Shown here: piece after piece, positions 19,259 through 28,556 of the stretch
How the letters are laid out: each line of letters begins with the position of its first letter
Numbering within the stretch: position 1 is the stretch's first letter
Source of the DNA: Lachnospiraceae bacterium
Lineage (GTDB): Bacteria > Bacillota > Clostridia > Lachnospirales > Lachnospiraceae
Length of the DNA stretch: 64,000 bases
Direction: 5' to 3'
NCBI GenBank assembly: GCA_022794265.1
Contig: JAAWEK010000003.1
Span: 372,001-436,000 of the forward strand
Program-made: the position numbers and the translations under genes
The notes under the pieces: model-generated
What the model was told of the DNA's origin: nothing
Seen by the model: the letters and a program-made list of their open reading frames with translations, nothing else
Database searches by the model: none

Positions 19259-21772
19259 TTAGTTCTTTCTCCAATTTTCAATGGTGATTAATTTTTGATA
19301 ATCCGTGTTGGAAGTCTTTATTTCACTGCTGTCACCAGAACCGGAACTAAATCCGAATAACTGGCTCAAATACTCATCATAGGTTGCTAAAAACTTTACC
19401 AATTCAGGACATGCTGTAACTGTAACACCAGTATCAATCGTTAAATTACCTCCACACAAAATAAGTCCTGTAAAATCGTGTTTTATTCTAACATCGCCAG
19501 AAGCAATAATAACTCCATATTCTCTCTCGGTGTCTAATACCTCTCCACCATCCCCTTCATTTGCATTATTCATCATAGTCACACCTAAATTAATCTCATC
19601 AACACCTTTACCAAAAACACGCTGGCAAAATTCTTCTCCTATCTCCCTGGGTACTTTATCACTTTTTTGTACATTTTGTGATTCCGGCCGTTTATTTCCC
19701 ACTGTTTTACAAATCTCATCTAATAGTTCTTCATTCACAAAATGCCCATACAACGAATCCTTTGATGCCTCACTTATTTTTGTCAGATCGCCATAAGCCT
19801 CGTTAAATTCAATTAATTCAGAAGAAATAGACTCATATCGGTATTTCATCTCTTCCATTAAATGGAGAAAACCGGCATCTACTACTCCATTGGTTACACC
19901 ATTTTCTGACCGTATATCCGAAATCACGCCATTTGTAATTTCCGTTATCGCACCTACACTGTAAATATTATAATTTTCATGCTCCAATTTTAAATTCTGT
20001 ACACCCAGACTTTTCACCTGTGCTTCAACTGTCGGTCTGACAAAAGAACTTTTCATCCGCTCAATAAAATAATTTGTCTGCCATACCGGGTCATTGCTAT
20101 ATTTATAGAAATATACACTGTTTTTAACTCTTTTTGCAACAATCTGCGATTCATCAATTCCCAATGCCGAATAATCCAACGTATCACTATCTTTATTAAC
20201 ATACTTTTTTATAAAATCATAATCAACCGGATTGGTCTGAATTATTCTGACAGAATCGTTACCCAAATCTACAATATCTGCTTTATACAAATTCTGATTT
20301 CCTTTAAAAGAAACTGACTCACCTGTCATATAGGTAGAATTTCCAGCTGATTCACTAGTTTCCAAATCAATATAAGCACGGCCCCCCAAAATAACCATAT
20401 CATTTGGTTTTGCAGGTGATAATATTACATCTGCATTTTTACCGTTCACCATAATGGCACTTCTGTCTTCATGGTCATATGTAACATCATTCAACAATAA
20501 ATTGCTTTCATCAAATATGGTTCTGTCTGAACCGTTTGCTTCTACATTTTTATTTGATAAAGATGGTACATATCCGTATCCAAAATAATTTCCATTAATT
20601 CTCACTGTGCTGTTATCACCATTGATTTCTAAATCGTCCGCAATAATACAGTCACCATTTACATTTAAATTACTTATATATCCGTCAGTAATAAGATTAT
20701 TTGCCCATAAATGCATTCCTGAAGCTAGACTGTCTGAATCCAGCAATCCATACTCTACTAAATTTACATCATTCCTCTGGGTCAGTCTGTTAAAATTGGC
20801 TTCTGCATTTTCTATTACTACAGAACCTGCGCAAATAAAGTTCTTTGCATTTACATTCACAACCAAACCGGAATTATTAATATTTACCGAATCCTTCTTT
20901 GTTACAGAATTGGTTCCTACATATGCATTTCCAATAATATTAACATTCGTTTCTGATGGTGTGATAGAAAACGATGGAGTTGATCTATCATTTAATCTGT
21001 TTCTTGTTATTTCAGGTAAATCTTTTTCTTTAACCAAATCCCTGTCTATTTTCTTCTGTAATGTTTCATATCCGTCTACCACCAACGCAAACTTATACAA
21101 TTCACTGGAATTATCCGAACCGGTATCTGCAAATTTCAAATTGATATCCGGCAACGCTACTACAAAATCCGTAGTAACAGAAACATAAAATCCGCTGGCA
21201 GTCCGACTGCTGACCTTAATATCTTTAAATTTTATTTTCTGTTCTGTTTCGTCACAGAATACATCTGTTAAACAGGTAACTCCGTCACTGTCATAGACAG
21301 GTTCCACATTGAAAGTAACCTTGTTTACTGCACCAATATAGTCTTTTAATATGCTCAGTTTATCTTCAATAGAGCGCTCCCCGCCGGTTTCCGGATTTTC
21401 AATATATTTATTTTTCAAATCCTCCAGATACCGTCGGTCAAATGCAGCTTCTGCATCTTCACCGTTTAATGTAACAAAACGATTTTCTTCATTTCTGCTC
21501 ACCACATTGGACAGAACATGCTGATAGGCTTCCGACACAGCTGCCATTGCCTCAACACCGATTCCAGCATATATTTCATCAACTGCTTTTTCAACATAAT
21601 AAAAATTTCTCTTTGACGAATTGTCAGCAAGTTTCATTTGATAATTTGCAGCTGTAATATTCAAAATTAATGTTCCCAGTATTCCAAGCAATAGAATACC
21701 AATCACTACTACACCAAGAGTATTACCTTTATTATTGATTTTTTTTCTAAACAATCTGTACATCATTTTCAT
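19259..21772 (-). CDS. Large GspK/PilX-like prepilin-like protein with beta-helix region
   Basis: The 837-residue protein begins with a basic leader ending NNKG, then NTLGVVVIGILLLGILGTLI, a pilin-like hydrophobic helix lacking the Glu at position 5. A FYYVEKAVDEIYAGI segment follows, as in PilX/GspK proteins, where the helix continues toward FYAAEAG. The middle (about residues 290-480) has repeated short strands such as ISNLNVNGDCIIADDLEING and VRINGNYFGYG, suggesting a bactofilin-like beta-helix. A similar block recurs near residue 770 (VIIASGDVRIKHDFTGLILC). Its start overlaps the stop of the upstream prepilin by 4 bases (ATGA). Lack of Glu5 and large size are features of GspK, which caps the pseudopilus, so tip location is inferred. 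Confidence 0.8.
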   Translation of the reverse strand: MKMMYRLFRKKINNKGNTLGVVVIGILLLGILGTLILNITAANYQMKLADNSSKRNFYYVEKAVDEIYAGIGVEAMAAVSEAYQHVLSNVVSRNEENRFVTLNGEDAEAAFDRRYLEDLKNKYIENPETGGERSIEDKLSILKDYIGAVNKVTFNVEPVYDSDGVTCLTDVFCDETEQKIKFKDIKVSSRTASGFYVSVTTDFVVALPDINLKFADTGSDNSSELYKFALVVDGYETLQKKIDRDLVKEKDLPEITRNRLNDRSTPSFSITPSETNVNIIGNAYVGTNSVTKKDSVNINNSGLVVNVNAKNFICAGSVVIENAEANFNRLTQRNDVNLVEYGLLDSDSLASGMHLWANNLITDGYISNLNVNGDCIIADDLEINGDNSTVRINGNYFGYGYVPSLSNKNVEANGSDRTIFDESNLLLNDVTYDHEDRSAIMVNGKNADVILSPAKPNDMVILGGRAYIDLETSESAGNSTYMTGESVSFKGNQNLYKADIVDLGNDSVRIIQTNPVDYDFIKKYVNKDSDTLDYSALGIDESQIVAKRVKNSVYFYKYSNDPVWQTNYFIERMKSSFVRPTVEAQVKSLGVQNLKLEHENYNIYSVGAITEITNGVISDIRSENGVTNGVVDAGFLHLMEEMKYRYESISSELIEFNEAYGDLTKISEASKDSLYGHFVNEELLDEICKTVGNKRPESQNVQKSDKVPREIGEEFCQRVFGKGVDEINLGVTMMNNANEGDGGEVLDTEREYGVIIASGDVRIKHDFTGLILCGGNLTIDTGVTVTACPELVKFLATYDEYLSQLFGFSSGSGDSSEIKTSNTDYQKLITIENWRKN

Positions 21773-22848
21773 TCCGTATCCCCCTTGTCACTGATATTCT
21801 TTGTAGAATTAATGGTTGCAACAATATCTTCATTATATTTTACTACAATCTTCATATTATACAAGGTATCCTTCTGTGTCATGAAAACAAGATTTTCCTT
21901 TCCTTCCGGACTAACATTTGTATATATGCATGTAGTTGTCGTTTCATATATCTTTTCATCATCTACTAATACTGTATTCTGTAATGCATCTAAAGAGATT
22001 TCTTCTGAAGGATTTCCATCGTCATCCACAGATTTAAATACTATATTTGAAGGATTCAAATGAAAACCACCCTCTTCCTGTGATGCAAGATAAACATTTA
22101 TCTTCTGCTGTTCTCCCTTTTCATCCTGTAAATTGCCGGGACTTATGTTATTTTCAATAATCAGTTCATCATTATCTGACATTGGGGTATAAATTAAATA
22201 TATTTCCGGCTTTATATCCGTAAAGCTCAATGGATTAAAATCTTTTGCCAATATCTGAACACCATTAATATCACAATACTTGACAGATAATCTGACATCA
22301 TATGCTTCTGATCCGCTTCTCTTGCTTATGGTTATCGTACATTCCCTGTGTTCCGCACTGGTACCGGTAGTCAAACGATCCATGGAATAAAAATTAGTCA
22401 TAAATACTGCCATTTCCTCATCGTCTGCATTTTTTATTTGTGGCGTTTTTTCCTCATTAACATCAGCCGCAACCCCCGGTTCCCTACTTGGCTCTAACGT
22501 TACTTCTGCACTGTAAGCCTCATTATAAGAACCCGGCAAGTCTTCATTATTTAATGTAAAACTATATCCCCTGCCAATGTTGAATCCATCTTCATCCAAA
22601 ACATCAAACGGATTATAGGAATATCCGTCATCACCAGTCAGTTTCCTAAAATCCGTAGCTTTAAATTCTTCAGCAAGCAACTGACCAATATCAGTTGCTT
22701 CCTGTTTTCTTTTTGAGGCTGCATTTTGATTATTTGCAACTAAAAAACTGCTTAAGAAGGGAGCTACTACAAATGCAAGTATTGCCACACTTAAAATCAA
22801 CTCGATAAGCGTAAATCCCTTGTTTTCATTTTTAATCTTCCATTTCAT
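21769..22848 (-). CDS. Minor prepilin (GspI/PilV-like)
   Basis: A 359-residue prepilin with leader MKWKIKNENKG cut before FTLIELILSVAILAFVVAPFL; Glu5 is present. The C-terminal part is long for a minor pilin and is rich in Asp, Glu and Asn. Its early region (SKRKQEATDIGQLLAEEFKATDF) recalls the PilV/GspI pattern of a helix running into Ala/Glu-rich sequence. GGGAG precedes the ATG, and the gene overlaps the GspK-like gene by 4 bases, which points to co-translation of two tip subunits. Confidence 0.85.
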   Translation of the reverse strand: MKWKIKNENKGFTLIELILSVAILAFVVAPFLSSFLVANNQNAASKRKQEATDIGQLLAEEFKATDFRKLTGDDGYSYNPFDVLDEDGFNIGRGYSFTLNNEDLPGSYNEAYSAEVTLEPSREPGVAADVNEEKTPQIKNADDEEMAVFMTNFYSMDRLTTGTSAEHRECTITISKRSGSEAYDVRLSVKYCDINGVQILAKDFNPLSFTDIKPEIYLIYTPMSDNDELIIENNISPGNLQDEKGEQQKINVYLASQEEGGFHLNPSNIVFKSVDDDGNPSEEISLDALQNTVLVDDEKIYETTTTCIYTNVSPEGKENLVFMTQKDTLYNMKIVVKYNEDIVATINSTKNISDKGDTE

Positions 22849-22875
22849 GAATAGTTATCTCCCTTCTTGAAAATC

Positions 22876-23589
22876 TTACTGCGGTGTATTGTCATTAGAA
22901 CCCAGATCAGTAAAGAAAATATTGTTGATTCCCTGATTATATAGCGGGATCTCGGTAATGGACTCCGTTCTGTCTTTACTGCTGATAGCATATTCCATAA
23001 CGTTTAAATTACAGGAAACCGTATGTAAAGTAGGATCAAAAGCAAAAGACAGACTGACAGGCACTCTTCGTTTCGCCTGATCCGACATAATCTGTTTTAT
23101 ATAATCTTTCGTCTTACTATATGTACCAGTGACCTGTATCGTATAGTTTTTTACTGATGCCATCATCTCATAAGACATCTGATCTTTACTGTTCACCTTG
23201 CCATCCTTTTTCTCGGTTCCAAAAACCCAGGATATCTTTGGTTCTGACATAGAAAGGGAAGTAAAAGAGAGTCCAACCTGGCTTGCTATATTATGGCAGT
23301 CCATGATAATACGTTTGGCTGATAACCCTGCATCAAACTTTGACAGAATGGTATCATATTTTTCCTCTACTTCTTTTTTCTTCTTTTGATATTCTCCACG
23401 CTTTGATTCTTTTGATTTCAAATCATTATAACGTGTTTCCAAAGATGAAATCTCATCCTTAATATCCGATATATCTGTCTGGTACTTGGAATAACCCATA
23501 AAGTAGGATAAAACAAGAGCTGCAACACCTATCAAAATCAGTATATACTTCATATTCTGCTGTAATGCACTATTTTTCGTTTCCTCCAT
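22876..23589 (-). CDS. pilO: Type IV pilus assembly protein PilO-like
   Basis: PilO links the inner-membrane PilM-PilN platform to the rest of the pilus machine. The 237 residues have one membrane helix at about residues 14-30 (YILILIGVAALVLSYFMGY). A coiled coil runs from about residue 34 to 80 (Lys/Glu-rich, ISDIKDEISSLETRYNDLKS), followed by a ferredoxin-like C-terminal domain. The gene starts 3 bases after the PilM-PilN fusion, with GGAGG inside the end of that gene. The assignment rests on layout and position; the sequence is weakly conserved. Confidence 0.8.
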   Translation of the reverse strand: MEETKNSALQQNMKYILILIGVAALVLSYFMGYSKYQTDISDIKDEISSLETRYNDLKSKESKRGEYQKKKKEVEEKYDTILSKFDAGLSAKRIIMDCHNIASQVGLSFTSLSMSEPKISWVFGTEKKDGKVNSKDQMSYEMMASVKNYTIQVTGTYSKTKDYIKQIMSDQAKRRVPVSLSFAFDPTLHTVSCNLNVMEYAISSKDRTESITEIPLYNQGINNIFFTDLGSNDNTPQ

Positions 23590-23592
23590 GGC

Positions 23593-25191
23593 TTAATCCT
23601 CCTCTTTCTTTGTTGTTGTCTCGGATTCCGATTCTGCTTCTGCCGCCTCAATACTGAAATCTGTCATAAATGTTACTTTGCAGGAAAAATTAACCGTATT
23701 TTCTGCGTTTTCTGCCACGCTCGTTACCACTACACTTACTACATTTTTATGATTTTCTAAATTTTCTACAAGAGAAGCAACTTCCGGTTTATATACACAA
23801 ACTCCATTTATATTCGCAACACCGTTTGAAATACTCATGGAAGCAATTTTCATATCTTTCGGCATTATCTTCTCAAGATAATTAATAAAATCCCATGCAT
23901 ACTCTGTATCATTTACAGTAGACAGATAAAAATTATTCATATCTGTATAATTATCAATAGATACATTATATGCCTTGATTAAATCCTCAATATCTTTTAT
24001 TTTACCGATATTTTCTTCCAGTTCATCTCTGTCACTCTCCAGTCCCTTGTATTTAAACATTGGGAAAAGTGTCAGCGCTGCGGCAGCAATAATCAGAACA
24101 ACCCCAAACAGCATATACGATGTGTCATTGGTACTGGATTTTTTTGTTGTAACCAGTGTAGTCTTTGGTTGGAAATTAATAGGATCAAGAGAGGCTCCAA
24201 TATTAGCCATATACTGTTTTAACAAAGAATTGGAAAGTTTGATCCTGTTATAAGATTCAACATTCTTTAATAAGGTCAGAGATTCTGACGGAAGACTGGT
24301 CTCATTGGAAAACAGCTTATCAATTCCAAGCACATCGGCGCCTTCACCGATAATTACCAGTTTCTGCAGTGGTTTATCTGTATTTCGTCCGGAATAATAC
24401 TCAATCACACGATTTACATTACTAATCAGATATTTCAATGATGCCGTCATATCATCAGCATCCAAAGAATCCCCTACCATTTTTGCCTGTGATAAAAGCT
24501 CCATGGCTGCTTTTGCTGACATCTTCTTAGAATCCATAACTGCATTCAGAAGAAGTGATTCACCATAAGGAATGGTTCTCTGCAGCTGAAGAATATTTTC
24601 ATTCATAACGGACACGATTGTTGTATCCATACCAAGCTGTACCACCAGCGTCGGCTTCGCATCAATCTGTATCTTAACCAGCTGCAACGTACTGTTACCA
24701 GCATAATCTACTGCTTTCACCTTTGTTCCCATTACCTTGGCAAGACTGTAATAGCTGTCAACCATTGCCTCCGGCGCAGCAAATACCAATACCCTGGACT
24801 TATTTTCCTCTTTTGTTTTCTTCTGCTCTAATACAGTATAAGATAATACATAATCATCAATATTAACAGGAAAATACTCAGAAGCGTTCATATTAATCAG
24901 TTCCTGAAGTTTTTCCTTCTTTGCCATAGGCAGAACAACTTCTTTCGTTGCCACCCTTGAAGAGTTAATAACGAATGTAACTTCATTTGCCAGCACCTGT
25001 TCTTCCATCATAGCCTTTTTAATGGTTTCAGATACAAGAGTAATATCCTTAACAAATCCATCCTCAACTGCGTCTGGCGGTGTCTGTATTGAAACTGCAT
25101 GATGAACATATACCGTATTCTTTGATTTCTGCATTTCACAGATTTTGATAAATTCATTTCCAATTTCAATGGTTAGTGATTTAGCTGCCAT
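23593..25191 (-). CDS. pilM: PilM-PilN fusion protein of the type IV pilus inner-membrane platform
   Basis: The frame extends to 25266, but the ATG at 25191 (MAAKSLTIEIGNEFIKICEM) has GGGAGG 7 bases upstream and matches PilM starts, giving 532 residues. Residues 1 to about 340 form the actin-like PilM domain, with IEIGNEFIKICE and VIIGEGADVLGIDKLF as phosphate and adenosine segments. A membrane helix at about residues 357-380 (YMLFGVVLIIAAAALTLFPMF) is followed by a coiled coil and a PilN-like domain ending in an acidic tail. In most bacteria PilM and PilN are separate proteins; here the conserved contact between the PilN N-terminus and PilM is replaced by covalent fusion. It is followed by pilO in the usual M-N-O order. 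Confidence 0.85.
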   Translation of the reverse strand: MAAKSLTIEIGNEFIKICEMQKSKNTVYVHHAVSIQTPPDAVEDGFVKDITLVSETIKKAMMEEQVLANEVTFVINSSRVATKEVVLPMAKKEKLQELINMNASEYFPVNIDDYVLSYTVLEQKKTKEENKSRVLVFAAPEAMVDSYYSLAKVMGTKVKAVDYAGNSTLQLVKIQIDAKPTLVVQLGMDTTIVSVMNENILQLQRTIPYGESLLLNAVMDSKKMSAKAAMELLSQAKMVGDSLDADDMTASLKYLISNVNRVIEYYSGRNTDKPLQKLVIIGEGADVLGIDKLFSNETSLPSESLTLLKNVESYNRIKLSNSLLKQYMANIGASLDPINFQPKTTLVTTKKSSTNDTSYMLFGVVLIIAAAALTLFPMFKYKGLESDRDELEENIGKIKDIEDLIKAYNVSIDNYTDMNNFYLSTVNDTEYAWDFINYLEKIMPKDMKIASMSISNGVANINGVCVYKPEVASLVENLENHKNVVSVVVTSVAENAENTVNFSCKVTFMTDFSIEAAEAESESETTTKKEED

Positions 25192-25217
25192 TTCATAGCC
25201 TCCCTTAACTAGTTTTG

Positions 25218-25976
25218 TTATTTCACAAACATACTTAAATACCAGGAAACCAACTGGTCTCCACATACCATGGATATATAGATTCCCATGGATAAGTATG
25301 GTCCGAATGCCAGAATTCTGTCCTTATCCTTGACTTTCATTAAAATCAGATGGATAACAGAACCAAGTAAACATCCAATACCCAATGATAAGATGATCAG
25401 CTTCCATCCTATCAGCAGTCCGGCCACGGCCATCAGCTTAATGTCTCCGCCGCCGATTCCTCTTCCATTGGTAATAACATATAATAAATATAAAAAACCA
25501 CTTACTGCAAAAAAGCCGATGACATATGTCTGCCAATGTCCCATATCAGTAAGTAATCTTATAATGCCTATAATACCGATGAAGATATTAAAGGCCACTG
25601 GAATTTCATAGATTCTCCAGTCAATGACACTAAGTGCCAGCAATGCGGAGGTGCATAAGCAATACAGAATCGTTGTAAGATTGAAACCATTTACAATTAC
25701 AAGAACTGCATACCCAATTCCATTGAACGCTTCAACCAAGGGATACTGTGCTGAAAGCTTTGTACCACAATATCTGCATTTTCCTCCTAAAAACAGAAAA
25801 CTCACAAGTGGTACTAAATCGTACCACTTGAGATGTTCTCCACAGGACATACAATGAGAGCGGGTTACAATTATACTCTCTTTCTTCGGAATTCTGTAGA
25901 TACAGACATTCAAGAAACTTCCTATAATAATACCATATATAGTTGTGATTATAATGTAAAATAATTCTGCTGTCAT
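25218..25976 (-). CDS. pilD: Prepilin peptidase (PilD/ComC family)
   Basis: This membrane aspartyl protease removes prepilin leaders and N-methylates the new terminus in the bifunctional family. It has 252 residues with about seven to eight hydrophobic helices. The N-terminal cytoplasmic loop holds two CxxC pairs (C42/C45 and C67/C70), the zinc site of the methylating members. The two catalytic aspartates lie in SVIDWRIYEIP near residue 120 and in the GGGDIKLM motif near residue 175. It sits between the pilins and pilM, and is the only such peptidase in the window, so it probably serves all six prepilin-like substrates. Confidence 0.95.
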   Translation of the reverse strand: MTAELFYIIITTIYGIIIGSFLNVCIYRIPKKESIIVTRSHCMSCGEHLKWYDLVPLVSFLFLGGKCRYCGTKLSAQYPLVEAFNGIGYAVLVIVNGFNLTTILYCLCTSALLALSVIDWRIYEIPVAFNIFIGIIGIIRLLTDMGHWQTYVIGFFAVSGFLYLLYVITNGRGIGGGDIKLMAVAGLLIGWKLIILSLGIGCLLGSVIHLILMKVKDKDRILAFGPYLSMGIYISMVCGDQLVSWYLSMFVK

Positions 25977-26008
25977 TGTATTTATCCTTTATCATTTTAA
26001 ATTTCGAA

Positions 26009-26503
26009 TTAATTATTAGCCTTAACTTTAACAGTTACTTTATAACTGTTATTCATAGCTTCAATTTCTACTGCAAAATGTTTGTTTTCCTGTTTGCATG
26101 GTACACTTGGTGTTGATGTGTCTGCACCTGTCATATTAGCTTCCAAACCTTCGAATACTTTATATTCCCAAGAAAGTTTGGAATCATCAGCTTTACCAGC
26201 TACTACAATCTCATCAACAGTTGTATAAGATTCTATATCAGTAGCCATTGAAGTTACTACATCATTGTCAACCGTTGTATCAGCAGCATCTGCAGCATCA
26301 TGACTTCCTGCTGTAGAATAGTCAGACAATGCGGTATTGATTACACTTTTAATTGTATCAGCATTACTTGCATCTGTCTTTTTCTTAGAGCTACCGATAT
26401 ACTGAGTTAAGTTTGGTGCGATTACTGCTACTAATACTGCCATAATAGCAATAACGATAATAAGTTCGATTAATGAGAAACCTTTGTTGTTCATTTTTTT
26501 CAT
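26009..26503 (-). CDS. pilA: Major type IV pilin candidate
   Basis: A 164-residue prepilin with leader MKKMNNKG cut before FSLIELIIVIAIMAVLVAVIAP; Glu5 is present. The segment after the helix is Ser/Asn/Ala-rich (SSKKKTDASNADTIKSVINT). The globular part has an Ala/Asp-rich stretch (about residues 78-95) and only one cysteine, so no disulfide-bounded D-loop is visible. AGGAGATG stands upstream of the ATG. It has its own 88-base leader gap, the longest among the pilins. Short leader, strong ribosome binding site and size favour this as the major subunit, but the 152-residue neighbour is an equal candidate by sequence. Confidence 0.88.
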   Translation of the reverse strand: MKKMNNKGFSLIELIIVIAIMAVLVAVIAPNLTQYIGSSKKKTDASNADTIKSVINTALSDYSTAGSHDAADAADTTVDNDVVTSMATDIESYTTVDEIVVAGKADDSKLSWEYKVFEGLEANMTGADTSTPSVPCKQENKHFAVEIEAMNNSYKVTVKVKANN

Positions 26504-26591
26504 GTTTCCACATCTCCTTTTTTAATATTTATTTTATATAAATCAGGAAAAAATAGGTATGTATTCTCCCGATATATATCAAAACCTTTAA

Positions 26592-27050
26592 TCAACTGCC
26601 TGACCAGTTATTCAGTTCTTCCTCATTGCTTTTTACACATAAACAATTCACTTTATATAATGTTCCTGTTTCATCAATAATTACCTGTATATAAAAGTTA
26701 TACCCTTTTCTTTTACACTGAAATTCATTCTGTCCTAACATAGAAGCAACCTTTTCTTTAAATTGACCAGTTACATCTACATCACTAACCAATTTGTCTA
26801 CAAGAAGAATTCTTTCATTATAGTTATCCACAATATTACGTGCCACATCTTTTGACTCATTATCAGCCAACGCTTCCTGAACAATGTATGTAACCGTATT
26901 CTCTATCTCCTTAGCATTAGATATATCTGTACGTTTCTTCGCACTGCCTATGTATGAGCTTAAAGCTGGCGCCATAACAGCCACTAAAACGGCCATGATA
27001 GCAATTACTATAATTAACTCAATTAATGAAAATCCTTCATTACTCTTCAT
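26592..27050 (-). CDS. Second type IV pilin, paralogue of the adjacent pilin
   Basis: A 152-residue prepilin with leader MKSNEG cut before FSLIELIIVIAIMAVLVAVMAP. Its first 45 residues are nearly the same as in the neighbouring pilin (YIGSAKKRTD against YIGSSKKKTD), while the C-terminal two-thirds differ. This is the pattern of a tandem duplication followed by diversification of the exposed part. It carries two cysteines in the C-terminal half (CKRKGYNFYIQ and NCLCVKS), absent from the neighbour. AGGAG lies just upstream of the ATG. It follows pilC by 69 bases. Confidence 0.88.
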   Translation of the reverse strand: MKSNEGFSLIELIIVIAIMAVLVAVMAPALSSYIGSAKKRTDISNAKEIENTVTYIVQEALADNESKDVARNIVDNYNERILLVDKLVSDVDVTGQFKEKVASMLGQNEFQCKRKGYNFYIQVIIDETGTLYKVNCLCVKSNEEELNNWSGS

Positions 27051-27119
27051 AGCTTTTCTCCTATAAAATATACAGTGTAAGTTTGTATCACATAATTCTT
27101 TCTCTCAAGGCAAAATTAA

Positions 27120-28343
27120 TTATACTTCACCCTGACCAGCAAGGTCATACATACCAAACATCGGAATTAATACTGCCATAATTACCACACCAACAATACC
27201 TGCCATGATACAGATAATCATTGGCTCTACTACGGTAGAAATAGATTCTGTAGTAACTTCAACTTCTTCCTCATAATAACCGGCTGCAGTTAACAACATA
27301 TCTTCCAAATTACCGGTTTCCTCTCCAATACCTATCATATGTACAATCATATTTGGAAACAAACCACCCGCTTTTAACGGTTCAGATAGTGGTCTACCCT
27401 GTGCAACCTTATCCTTTGCATTGAAAAGTTCATCTCTGAATCTCACATTCTTCATTGTCTTTCCTGTAATCTCCAAAGCATCAATCATTGAAATACCTGC
27501 CGCTGTTAATGTAGACAGTGTTCTTGCAAACGTTGCAGATGCTGACTTAACCGACATCTTGCCAAATATCGGAGCCTTAATAGCCAAATCCGCCAAAATA
27601 TATGTACCCTGCTCCGTAGATTTAAATACTTTAAAACCAATAATAACAACTGCTATTACGGCAACCAATATATACCATTTATCAACCACAAAATTACTCA
27701 TTCCTACAACAATTCTTGTTATAAGCGGTAATTTCTGACCCATATCGGCATACATACTGGAAAATGTAGGAACAACAAATGCCATCATAATAATAATAAC
27801 ACCTACAATTACCACAGACAATGCCGCCGGATAAATCATCGCTTTCTTTACCATGGATTTTAACCGGGTATCTTTTTCAAACTGGGTTGCCATCCGGTCA
27901 AAAGCCACATCCAGATTACCGGAAGCCTCACCTGCTTCCACCATATTAATCAACAATGGCGGGAAAATCTTTCCCTGTTTCTTCATGCTGACTGCCAGCG
28001 TTTCACCTTTCTGAACCGACGTCATCGTATCATAAATTGCCTTCTTTAATTCTTTATTCTCCGTCTGGTCTGCTAACATTTCCAAGGCATCCACAATTGA
28101 CACACCTGCTTTGGATATACTGACAAACTGTCTGCAGAATATACTCAAATCTCTTGGAGAGGCTTTTTTCCCGCCAAAGGATAAATTTAAATCTTTATCC
28201 ATCAGACCTTCTTCTTCAATCTTAACCGGCGTATTGCCTTCTGCTTTGATCAGCTTTGCTGCTGCCTCTTTGTCATCAGCCTCAATCGAGTCTTTTTTTT
28301 CTTTACCTTCCTTTGTATAGGCGGTATATTTATATCTTGGCAT
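27120..28343 (-). CDS. pilC: Type IV pilus inner-membrane platform protein PilC
   Basis: PilC is the membrane platform that couples the PilB and PilT motors to pilin addition and removal. The 407 residues hold two T2SSF domains. The first begins SIFCRQFVSISKAGVSIVDALEML near residue 68 and the second ARTLSTLTAAGISMIDALEI near residue 270. Three membrane helices are visible, near residues 170-190, 220-240 and 375-395, the last ending IPMFGMYDLAGQ. GAGGAG precedes the ATG. A 213-base gap separates it from pilT and contains a probable promoter. Confidence 0.96.
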   Translation of the reverse strand: MPRYKYTAYTKEGKEKKDSIEADDKEAAAKLIKAEGNTPVKIEEEGLMDKDLNLSFGGKKASPRDLSIFCRQFVSISKAGVSIVDALEMLADQTENKELKKAIYDTMTSVQKGETLAVSMKKQGKIFPPLLINMVEAGEASGNLDVAFDRMATQFEKDTRLKSMVKKAMIYPAALSVVIVGVIIIMMAFVVPTFSSMYADMGQKLPLITRIVVGMSNFVVDKWYILVAVIAVVIIGFKVFKSTEQGTYILADLAIKAPIFGKMSVKSASATFARTLSTLTAAGISMIDALEITGKTMKNVRFRDELFNAKDKVAQGRPLSEPLKAGGLFPNMIVHMIGIGEETGNLEDMLLTAAGYYEEEVEVTTESISTVVEPMIICIMAGIVGVVIMAVLIPMFGMYDLAGQGEV

Positions 28344-28425
28344 TTTCGCACTCCTCTCTGCGGAATTTTAATAACTCTTGTATGTTTTTCACAAATAATA
28401 CCACAAATTCATTTAAACTATGGTA

Positions 28426-28434
28426 ATTATATCA
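28426..28434 (-). promoter_or_regulatory. Extended -10 promoter upstream of pilC
   Basis: On the minus strand the gap between pilT and pilC contains TGATATAAT, an extended -10 element with a consensus TATAAT and a TG one base upstream. No good -35 box stands 17 bases before it (TGGTAA). If used, it would give pilC, the pilins and all downstream subunits a transcript separate from the two motor ATPases. Confidence 0.45.
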
Positions 28435-28556
28435 CACTACCCATTCATTTACCACTTATTTTCACTTTGTTAACAGATTATTAATATTTTCAGAATTCTA
28501 TTCAATTTATCCATTTTTCGTTAACATTTTAACAAGTAATTCAATGCAACATACGA

